From: Monarcha castaneiventris obscurior
Lineage: Eukaryota; Chordata; Aves; Passeriformes; Monarchidae
Reading direction: 5' to 3'
DNA: 64,000 nucleotides
Assembly: GCA_026261815.1 (NCBI GenBank)
Contig: JAMPIT010000493.1
Location: forward strand, 3,985,501 to 4,049,500
Part shown: piece by piece, positions 26,057 through 36,000 of the stretch
Numbering within the stretch: the first letter of the stretch is position 1
Layout: each line of letters begins with the position of its first letter
Position numbers and translations under genes: made by a program
The notes under the pieces: generated by a model
Seen by the model: the letters and a program-made list of their open reading frames with translations, nothing else
The model's database searches: none
What the model was told of the DNA's origin: nothing

Positions 26057-26340
26057 CTGGGCATCCCAAAGGGAGCTGGGCATCCCAAAGGGAGCCGGGC
26101 GCCCCAAAGGGAGCCGGGCACCCCAAAGGGAGCTGGGCACCCCAAAGGGAGCTGGGCACCCAAAGCGAGCTGGGCACCCCAAAGGGAGCTGGGCGCCCCA
26201 AAGGGAGCTGGGCACCCCAAAGGGAGCTGGGCGCCCCAACGGGAGCTGGGCACCCCAAAGGGAGCTGGGCACCCCAAAGGGAGCTGGGCACCCCAAAGGG
26301 AGCCGGGCGCCCCAAAGGGAGCCGGGCACCCAAAGCGAGG
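26057..26340. repeat. 19-bp minisatellite, about 15 units
   Basis: About fifteen head-to-tail copies of GGGCACCCCAAAGGGAGCT fill 284 bp. Variation is limited: A/G at the fifth base (GCACC or GCGCC), T/C at the last base, and two units shortened by one base (CACCCAAAGCGAG), one inside the array and one at its end. There is no spacer between units. Nineteen is not a multiple of three and the unit has no stop codon in any frame, so long meaningless open frames run through it on both strands. Confidence 0.95.
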
Positions 26341-28795
26341 CGTCTGCGGGGCTTCACTTGAGGGGGTTTTCTTATCTCCGCCCCCTTCAGAAGTCACTGG
26401 AAGAGGGTTTGTTCAGCCCCAGGGGCTGCAGGGCTGGTTTTTAGGAATGGAGGTCCTCTGATTGCGAATGTGTCCGCATTGTCCCTGCGGGCAGCTAAAT
26501 CCTTGCACCAAAACACCCGAGGTGAGCCCCGGTTTTCAGGAGAAACTGTTTCTCCCCACAGCCGGGAGAGCAGCGTGATTCACTGCAGAGAGAACAAATC
26601 TTTTGCATGCCGTGTCTTCTTTTCCTGCAAAATTGCCTTTTTTGCTCCTGCACAGATGGAAGTCTCGGGACCGGCCGCTGCAATCAGCTCCCCAAGGACT
26701 CTTCGTCTGCCCCCACCCCAGGCTGCCTTGCTTTGCTCGCGAGCAGTGAGAAATATTTAATGCATCAATTGCTCCTGTAACTAACTCGCTCCACAGCATC
26801 TCAGTTCTCTCAATGGGCGTTCAGGGCTGAGGCTGCCGTGCTGGGAGCTCTGGGGACACTCACAGCCCTGCGACATTGCCCTCACAGGGCACGGAGCCTT
26901 TTTCACCCTCAGCTGCCCACGAGGAGCCCCACAAAACCAGCTCCCGTTTGGACGAGGTACGTGGACAGACCACTCCGGTGTGAGGATGCTCCGTGCTCCC
27001 GATGCCATCCCACAGGGATAAGCAGGCAATTAGGAGCAGCACAGCGGAAAACCGGCCACCCGCAGGGCTCAAGGAGCTGCTGAGGCACAGAGCACAGCTC
27101 TGCCTTCCTCTCCTGATCCCAGCCTGGCCACCCGCCCTCAGGGAGCCACTCCCGTGCCACATCCCAGCCGCGACCATGGAGGTTGCTGGGACAGCTCGTG
27201 GGGAAAGCCTGGCCACAGGGAGGTTTTACCCTGTGGGAATCGCCCCGGTTCCAGGGAGGTTTCACCCTGTGGGAGCTGCCCCATGGCCTCAGACACCGCA
27301 GGGCACTGGCATGTGGATGATGGCACTGGTGGAGCTTTGTCAGCCTGCAGAGAGGCCGGGTCCACCCTTATGCTGTAGAGTGAGATTAAAGGGGAAAAAA
27401 GCGAGGGAAAACACTCAGTTTCTTCCCAAATATCAGTGAAACTCGCAAGTAGCAGGATAAAAATAAATAGCAGCAAAATAAATTCTTGTCCTGAGACATA
27501 GATGGGTTATTTGGGCAGGGGTGCAGGAGAACGATCCAGATCCCCAAAAGCAAGATCCCCTGGCCAAAATCCACAGGAAAAGGCACGTTGTGGAGCTCCC
27601 GGCCCTCGCAGGCTGCAGGGCTGGCTGGCAGGGGGATGTGAGTGCCTGCAGCCCGTGACTCCGTGGATTTATTCTCTGTGACACCAAAGGCAGCTCAGCC
27701 TCGTGGCGAGGCTCCCCTCAAGGCTCTGCTCTGTGTGGAGCTGCAGGTTTGTGTGCTCCTCCTGTCCCTCCGCCCTGGGGGAGAGCAGAGCCAGCCCTGC
27801 AGGAGGAATCCACACACCCAGCCAGCGGCTGATGGGTTTATCCTCCCATCTCCAGATTCCAGAGGAATCCAGAGGAGCAGCAAAGCTTTGTGCCAGTGTA
27901 CAAGAAAGGTGGTGTGGCAGTGACGTGCCTGTGCCACAGCTGGTGGCTGTTCTGACACTGGAATAGGTCCTTTGGGGTGGTTTTTTGGGCACCTGAGTGT
28001 GGGTGCTGCCGTGCCAGCCTAACCCAAGTTCGTCTGAATCACCAGAACGTGAGAGAGGAGCTGGTGTGTGTAAAATAGGCTTTAATTGCTGTGCCTGCTT
28101 AGTTCAGCATCATCCTGGAGCATGGTTTGGTTCAGATAGGGAATGAATCCCTGGGAGATGCATTTGGAGCCCGGAGCAGACAGGAACAGTTTAAAAGAGT
28201 TGCCACGGCAAGCTGCAACCTGAGGACATGGTTGATTTTTATCTTTTTTCTCCCCTTTGAGCTTTCCTGTCTATGAGAGGAAAGAAGAACTTTGAAATCA
28301 GGAATAACAGATCACAGCTGAGCCCTTGCAAGGGGAGAGGAGCCAAACTGCTTCTCATAGTGTGACAGCAAAGTGCAGCCAGGCAAGCAGAGCCCAGGGC
28401 TGGCAAAGATGAGTCTGGGGGCACGAGCCCGGTGGGAGCAGCTCCTGGAGCAGTTTGTACTTACAAGGGCTATGTTTATGTAAATATTACGATTAGGTGC
28501 TCAAATAAGTTTGGCATTTGTCCCGAATGAGGTATTAAACCCCCTGTGCAAAAGGACCTGGTCTCCACGAAATCGCTCCAGGATTAGGTGAGATAAGAGT
28601 CTCTTCATTTATCAGGTACACAGCCCCGGCTGGAGGTGGGAGGTGTTTAGGGCTTGGCCTGGGGGAATTTAGACCCCCTCTCCCGAAAGGCTGCCCGGAG
28701 CAGCGGCTGTCCCGGGAAGGTGCAAAGGGATGGATGGAGAGGCTCCCCCGGGACTGCCTCAGCAGCAACAGCATCGCCGGCTGTGGGGTCATCCT
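26341..28795. other. Unique part of GALR2-SRP68 spacer
   Basis: About 2.4 kb without conserved protein in any frame. It contains a two-copy 36-bp direct repeat beginning at 27216 and 27252 (CAGGGAGGTTT then ACCCTGTGGGA). No mobile element, tRNA or other gene is recognised. It may hold regulatory DNA for either neighbour but nothing in it proves this. Confidence 0.5.
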
Positions 28796-28814
28796 GGGGC
28801 CGGGCTGGGGGGGC

Positions 28815-29000
28815 CAGGGTGGGGGCATGGCCCTGGGGGCTGATCTGGGGGTTGGGGGGGGATCAGTGAGTGGGGCAGGGTTGGGGGTGCTGACTCTTGG
28901 GGCTGATTTGGGGGTCAGTCCTGGGGTGGGTGAGCGGGGCAGGGCTGGGTGGGTGACCCTGGGGGCTGATTTGGGGTCAGCACTGGGGGGTGGCGCTGGG
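28815..29000. repeat. 63-bp tandem repeat, 3 copies, G-rich + strand
   Basis: The phrase TGGGGGCTGATyTGGGG recurs, with GCTGAT at 28839, 28902 and 28965, exactly 63 bp apart. The intervening bases (GTGAGyGGGGCAGGGyTGGG) are also repeated. The + strand is rich in runs of three to eight G. Confidence 0.85.
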
Positions 29001-29119
29001 GCAGAGCACTGTGGGGGGGCTCAGTCCGGGATGGATGAGCGGGACACGGGCGCACGTATCCAAACCCTGGGTGATGCCCAGCCCCGGGAGGCGGCCGGGA
29101 TCGCCCCGCTCTCCCTTCC

Positions 29120-29935
29120 CGGATCCTCCCGATCCCGCTCCCTCTCCCGATCCCGCTCCCCATCCCCATCCCGCTCCCGCTCCTGATCCCCATCCCACTC
29201 CCGGCCCCGATCCCCATCCCCATCCCGCTCCCCTCTCCCGATCCCTATCCCCATCCCGCTCCCCTCTCCCGATCCCTATCCCCATCCCGCTCCCCTCTCC
29301 CGATCCCCATCCCATCCCATCCCATCCCATCCCATCCCATCCCATCCCATCCCATCCCATCCCATCCCATCCCATCCCATCCCATCCCATCCCATCCCAT
29401 CCATCCCATCCATCCATCCATCCCCATCCCGCTCCCCTCTCCCGATCCCCATCCCATCCCGATCCCCTCATCCCATCCCCTCCCATCCCATCCCATCCAT
29501 CCATCCCATCCATCCCATCCCATCCCATCACCCATCCCGATCCCGCTCCCATCCCGACCCCCATCCCCACATCCCATCCCGCTCCCATCCCGATCCCCAT
29601 CCCATCCATCCGATCCCTCTCCCCATCCCCATCCCATCCCCGCATCCCCATCCCATCCCATCCCCATGCCGCTCCCCATCATCCGCTCCCCATCCCCATC
29701 CCGCTCCCCATCCCATCCCGCTCCCATCCCGCCCCCATCCCCATCCCATCCCCATCCCATCCCCATCCCATCCCATCCCTCTCCCCATGCCCATCCCATC
29801 CCGATCCCGCTCCCAATCCCGCTCCCCATCCCCGATCCCCATCCCATCCCATCCCATCCCATCCCATCCCCATCCCATCCCATCCCATCCCCATCCCCAT
29901 GCCCATCCCTCTCCCCATCCCGATCCCGCTCCCGC
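29120..29935. repeat. C-rich satellite block of CATCCC / CGATCCC / CGCTCCC words
   Basis: About 0.8 kb is built almost wholly from short words such as CCCAT, CCCGAT, CCCGCT and CCCTCT. A 31-bp higher-order unit (CATCCCGCTCCCCTCTCCCG plus ATCCCTATCCC) occurs at 29221, 29252 and 29283 and again near 29425. The + strand is strongly C-rich and poor in G, the reverse of the 63-bp array just before it. The block ends about 100 bp before the SRP68 start codon. Confidence 0.93.
29306..29400. repeat. Perfect (CCCAT)19 microsatellite
   Basis: Nineteen uninterrupted CCCAT units. On the - strand this reads (ATGGG)n, with GGG runs separated by two bases, which fits the usual pattern for G-quadruplex formation; the + strand fits an i-motif. 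Being perfect, it is likely length-variable between individuals. Confidence 0.95.
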
Positions 29936-30027
29936 TCCCTCTCCCGGGCTCCCCCCGGCTCCTCCCCGTTCCCGGCAGCCCTCGCGCCGCTCCCGGCCCG
30001 TGATGCAGCGCGGCCGCGGCCCCGGCG

Positions 30028-30039
30028 CAAGATGGCGGC
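30028..30039 (+). promoter_or_regulatory. YY1-type element overlapping SRP68 start codon
   Basis: CAAGATGGCGGC is a full match to the long YY1 site known near the start of many housekeeping genes, where it sets transcription position and often includes the initiator ATG, as it does here (ATG at 30032). Binding is inferred from the motif only. Confidence 0.6.
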
Positions 30040-33000
30040 GGAGCGGCAGGGAGGCGGCGGCGGCGGCCGCGGGGCCGGGGCGGAGGAGAGCAAGGACCAC
30101 AAGGACAGCAAGGACAACAAGGAGAACGAGCGGCCGGCGGGGCCGCAGCCCGGCGGCCTCGGCGACAGCCTGGGCCTGGAGAGCATCCTGCGGCGCGGCG
30201 GCGGGGGGACGTGGCAGGCCCGGCCCCGCGGGCGGCGGGGGGACGTGGCGGCAGCGCGGGGCTCGCGGGGCCCGGGCGGGCGGCGGGGACTCCCCTGCTC
30301 CGGCCTCGGGCCCCGTGCGGGGCCACCCCGGAGGTGCTGGGCCTGGGCTTGCGTGAGGGTTTGGATAAAACGGGTCAGCCTGGCTTTTCCGAGTTACGGA
30401 ATTACCTGTGCTGCTTCTCCTTCTGAGCCGCCTGACAGCTGAGTTGTGTGCTGGGCTCTGTGCTTGAGGATAAGAGCAGTATCGTGAGCTGCTCGTGGTG
30501 ATACTGCAGCTTGAAGTGAGCAGTAAATAGGTAAAAAAGTCTTTATCAGGTGCGCTGAGGTGGCAGAGTGGCTCCTGCAGATTTAGCGCTTCTAAAATCT
30601 CGGCATGTAAAGCTCGTGGAGTTTTTGTAGGTGAAACTTCGATGTGAAACCAGAGCAGCTGCACAGCTGTGATGGAGCTGAGTTTTATCTTCTGGGTCAG
30701 AGGGAAACCCGAGGGAAATCAGGTTGCAGTTTTCCACGTGGCATATGGCAGGTGTTGAGTAGTCAGTAACTGTTGAGTAAGATGCAGATTTGGGAATGGC
30801 CCTGGTAATGTTGGGAATGTCTTGAGTCAATGAAAAAATTAAAAAATTCATGGGCTATAAATTTAGCAAGTAACTGTGCAGGATAAAAGAGAATCCTAAA
30901 AAATCTTGGGTAGACAGCAGGGATGAGGAGGGCTGTGTTGAGACATTGCATTTCGACTTGGTTGTTCTGCAAATACAGAATGATTCAGTGTAGTAACTAT
31001 TGGTGCAGGTTTTTAATACTTCAGAGACTTTCTTTTAGGTGTAGTCCCAAGAAAACACTTTGATAGACACCTGGCATTTTAAACTTTAAACGTTTGGTGG
31101 TTTCTTTAGGTATAATAATAGTGGGGCTTTTGTTGGGGTTGTTGTACAGTGTGGTTTTGTGTTGTGGGTTTTTTTTTAAAGGCTTCTTGATAAATCTTAA
31201 AAGGGAAATGTTAGGATGTGAATATATATAGCACAGAGATTTCTTGTTTGGGTTGAGATTTTATTTCACAAAGTAACCTGCCTTGTAAACTGAATGAAAA
31301 ACATCAGATTTACTGGAATGTGGCGTGATTTTATTTGGTAGGAATAACTGAGGGAATAAAGGAAGTGCAGGAAATCTGCAAATACAGTGAAGGATGCAGA
31401 GATTGGATGGAAATGATGGAGTGGTGGTGTCCCAGGGCAGTGCTCTGTGTCACAGATATTTGTTACAGCAATGTGCTGAAAAATGGAGAAAATCAGCCCC
31501 CTGAGTTATTTCCAAAAGCTCTTCTGTGAGGTTCTGTGCTCAGAAGGCACTCTGGAGGCTGTGCTGGGGAGGCAGCAGGGATGCTGTTCAGGCTGGTTTT
31601 ATCCTTTTCCTGGGACAGGGCACGTTCCAGGGCAGGGAAGCTCCTCTGTGCCTCAGTCCTGCTGGTGCAGCTGGGTCACAGGCGTGGCTGGGGAGCTGCT
31701 GTGGCCGGGCTGGGGCACTCAGGTGGGTTACCCTGGATGGCTCTGTTGGCACAGCTGCTTATCCCAGAATGAGCTCTGGTGGCAGCAGCACTCCCGTGGA
31801 TGTGCAGGAGGAGGTGCTTGAGGTTTGTCTTGGTCCCTGCTGACAGTCAGGAGCTCTGCAGTGAGCCGTGGGCTCGTGAGGTGCTTTAGAACCATCAGCT
31901 CTCTGTTTTTAGGAGGTTTTGGGGTGCCCCAGTGTTCGAATTGCATGTGTTTAATGGGATCCGTGGGGTTCCCTCGTGTTATTTTGGGGTGGAAGGAGGG
32001 GCTGGTGCCAGCTGCACTGTGAGTGTGCCTTAACTCGAGTTGCAGTCCTGCAGATCGTGAAGGAGTCGCAGCAGCAGCACGGCCTGAGGCATGGGGACTT
32101 CCAGAGGTACAGGTGAGTGTGGGGAGCTGCTCCTGGGGCTTGGCTTCCTTCATTTAAAATGCAACCCACCTGTAGCAAGCAACAAAACCCATCTGCCAGG
32201 TGAATACCCCTGACAGGCTGTTCCACCTGAGGCCCTGTGTGCTGATCTCCCTTGGCTGTACTGTGCTCTGGCTGTGCAGACTGGCTCTTGCATCTCCTCT
32301 GCCCCTAGGAGCTTGAGTTCACACCTCCCTGATAGTCACTGTGCCCTCCAGAACTCAGTGTTCAATAAACACACATAAAGCAGTTAGGAATGAGAACATC
32401 ACCCTGATTTTTCGAGATCATGAATAACTACGTGTCTTCTTACCTTGTTTTCTAGTAATTGCTGCTTTAGAGGTAGTTTTAGAGCTACCATATGTCACAC
32501 CTGAAGTTTTAGTTGTTAAAACATTGCCTGGCACAGCCTTTAGTCTTTTTTTTTTTTCTGTTTGGATAGAGCAGTAAACAAGCAAAGTTATCCTTTGGCC
32601 AAAGTGACTGTGGTTGTCTTTTCTTTAGGGGTTACTGCTCCCGCAGGCTGAGGCGGCTCCGCAAAACTCTCAACTTCAAGATGGGCAACAGGCACAAGTT
32701 CACTGGGAAGAAAGTAACTGAAGAGATTCTCTCAGACAACAGGTACAAGGACTGGATGGAATTGAGAATTCAGTATGTTACTGAAGAGTTTCTTTTAATA
32801 ATTTCAGTTTCGGGTGGAAAACTGTTTTGTGCAATATCATCCAAAATATTTCTTTTCAGAGATGTGTGTTGTTGGTATTAATAAAAGTTTGGGCTGTAGT
32901 GCGGGTGCAAGAGACACTGCTCAGATCCAGCTTCAACCGGTGTGATAATCAGTAAATTCCTATGACATTGAAGAGGAAATGCTTATTCAGGTCTGTTGCA

Positions 33001-36000
33001 AGATAGCCATGGGAGTGCTGGTAATGTAAATGGTGTAGCCAGCAAGGCTGTGGTTGGAGATGCAATCCCTTCCTTTTGAACAGAAATACTGCATTGTAAG
33101 TTCTATTGAAATCTTCTAAATTTGACAGAAGGCTCATCTGACAGAATATGTGGAGAATAGCCAGGATTTTGGGCTCACTTCCCATCTTTTAGGAACGCTT
33201 GAAATGTCTCCTGTCCCACCTTTTTTTGAGGGAAAACAACACATGATGCTGCATTCACCAGTGTTGTTAAGAACATACTGAACCAGTTTGAAGAGTGGCC
33301 TAAAATGATAAATCCCTTGGCTTTGCAGTGTCTGTGGTGCTACAGAATGATACCAAATTCTCTTCCTCAGCGGGGTAATTACACTTCTGAGTGAAAAACA
33401 CAGCAGAAACCAGTTAGGAATAACAAGACTCTGTGTGCTTAGAACATTAAGAAGTAAAAGCATCTGCCTCTTACTAACCAAGCTGAACTTCTGCTACAAA
33501 ACTTTGCAGACGAAATGGCAAACAAGTGGTGGTGATGCAACTCTTGTCTGTGTGTTATTCTCCCATGGACCCTGCTGTGCCCTGCAGGTATTTGCTGCTG
33601 ATCCTGATGGATGCAGAGAGGGCCTGGAGCTATGCCATGCAGCTGAAGCAGGAGGCCAACACGGAGCCCCGCAAGCGCTTCCATTTGCTGTCGCGGCTGC
33701 GCAAGGCCGTGAAACACGCCGAGGAGCTGGAGAGGCTCTGTGAGAGCAACAGGGTGGATGCCAAGACAAAGCTGGAAGCTCAGGTAACCACTGATGCTTT
33801 CATCTTGTTGTACAGCAAAGGATGAACAAGAAACCTTTGGGGTGAAGAAATAATTACTGTCTCTCAATAGATGATAGAAGTACAAAGAATTGAGGGCGAC
33901 TAAGATGGTGCAACACAGCCTAAGAAACTGCTTATCCACTGTAACCTTTTTGTTAAATGTACTGAAGTAGCCACCTAGGACACAAGATTCGGAGGTTCAC
34001 TTCCTGGAAAACAGCAAACAACTGTTGTGACCCTTTGGAACAAGGGGCTGCAGTGCTGTACTCAGTTAAACTGCTGTTGTATAGCATGTTGCTGGGGAAA
34101 AAGGTTTTGTGGCATCAGTGGGCCATTGCATAACAAGCAAGAAATATCTTTGCTTTAATTTCTGAGCAACCTTGTCTAGTGGAAGGTGTCCCTGTCCATG
34201 GCAGGGGGGTTGGAACTAAATAATCTTTAAGCTTCCTTCCAACCTATTCCATTTTGTGATTCCATTCTGTGATTCTATTTTATGATTCTGTGGTTCCTTA
34301 GAAATGTAGGAGAGTCAGTTAAAGGAGAAAAGGTAGGTAGATGTACCCTGTCATCCAAATCAAATCAGTTGTCTTCTGTGGGAAGCCCAAATGAAAAGGG
34401 CAAAGCTTAGTCACTCACTGCAGGAGTCACAGCAGCCTTCATGCTGAAGGTGGCACTAATTAGGCTGTTGATGGTGGGGGAATGACCTTGCCCTCGCTCT
34501 GTGTGCAGGCGTACATGGCTTATCTCACCGGGATGCTTCGCTTCGAGCATCAGGAGTGGAAGGCAGCAATGGAGGCTTTCAACAAATGCAAGTGAGTCCC
34601 TCACTTCACCAGCTTCATTCAGTAAATAGTGCTGGATCACTTCAGTTATGTACAGCACCTCTGTGAGTTGTTTAGTTAATTGTGCTTAACTGGGAGGTGC
34701 TGCTGGAGAAATAGCATCCTCCAGAGCAGAGACACAAACTGTTCCCTTCAGATGGCACCTCACAAGTGACACACCCTGCAGTGTTAACATCTGTCCTTTG
34801 CTGTAGGACCATCTATGAAAAGCTGGCCAATGCTTTCACAGAAGAACAGGCTGTGCTGTATAACCAGCGTGTGGAGGAGATCTCGCCCAACATCCGCTAC
34901 TGTGCCTACAACATTGGTAAGGGAAGGGGGGCCTCATCTATTCACAGGAAAGCAAGATTGGTTTAGTTAAATCCTGGTCTAAGTGACACTGAGGCCGTAG
35001 TATTTTGGGCAAATTCCACATTTGTTCTGGGACAGTTTAGCAATGGAGAAAGGGCCTCATTTCACAACAGCACCTGTGGTTATGTGTAGAAAGACAGATG
35101 AACAGTTTGTGGTAGCTTGCCTGTGAAGTCAGAATGAAATTGCAAGTTTGTCTCTAAATTGACAGCATAAACTCTAATGATTAGTTTTTGTATATGAATG
35201 TAATTTTGAAGTCAAATGGAAATGTGATCTCAATTTGTTGATTCTTTCAGGTGACCAATCTGCCATGAATGAGTTGATGCAGATGAGACTGAGATCTGGT
35301 GGCACTGAAGGTCTTCTTGCAGAAAAACTGGAGGTAATTTATTTGCATGCTTTAACTTGAAATATTCATTATCTCTGTGCTGAGCATGAATATTGCTGCA
35401 GCAAACCATTCAAGAGCTAGAATAGAACAGAAGTGAGCAAGCAAGCCTAGGCTCCGTGGGAAACAACACTTTCCCAAAAAGCCATTGGTTTCAAAGTAGT
35501 CAGGTCTAACATGAATTGAAAAGGTTCAGTTTTGCATCCCTGTTAAGTTCAGGCTCCTGAGCTCAATGTGTTCTGTGCAGGCACTGATCACCCAGACTCG
35601 GGCAAAGCAGGCGGCCACAATGAGCGAGGTGGAGTGGAGAGGGAGAACTGTCCCAGTGAAGATTGACAAAGTGAGGATCTTCCTGCTGGGGCTGGCTGAC
35701 AACGAGGCAGCAATCGCTCAGGTAACCCAGCAGCCCTCTCCATCCTGCCCTTCTAACCATGCTCTTTCCCTCTGTGCAATACCTGGTACTGAACTAAAAG
35801 CTTTTGAGTCATCTTCTTTTTCAAACTTGCGGTTGGAAGGCTAAAGGTGAAAGTGGCAATACCGATTATAACCCAAAGCTGAAGTGTCAGCTGGGGATAG
35901 CTCTCACAGTCTGCTGAGTGTGGTAGTCTGGGAGATCTGTTCTGAGTATTCCTGCTCCTTGGAACATTCTGTGCTGCCTTTCAGCAGCAGGGTGAGAACC

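Larger units (their letters stand above)
29936..30350. promoter_or_regulatory. SRP68 CpG-island promoter and 5' leader
   Basis: Dense CpG (GCGCCGC, CGCGGCCGCGGCC, GGCGGCGG) surrounds the SRP68 start codon, typical of a housekeeping promoter without TATA. An ATG at 30003, out of frame with SRP68, overlaps the main start; if the leader begins upstream of it, it forms a short overlapping upstream frame. Confidence 0.65.

Noticed and set aside
26057..26340. Regular short repeats resembling a CRISPR array
   Set aside because: Units are directly adjacent with no unique spacers, and the context is a vertebrate chromosome; it is a minisatellite.
24750..26444. Open frame of 564 codons on the + strand upstream of GALR2
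   Set aside because: It runs antisense through GALR2 exon 1 and then through the irregular repeat and the 19-bp minisatellite, whose unit has no stop codons. The product is low-complexity and its first part mirrors GALR2 coding sequence.
29245..30664. Long Gly/Met/Asp-rich open frames on the - strand and Pro/His/Ser-rich frames on the + strand
   Set aside because: They are translations of the CCCAT/GGGAT satellite, which lacks stop codons; composition is purely repeat-driven.
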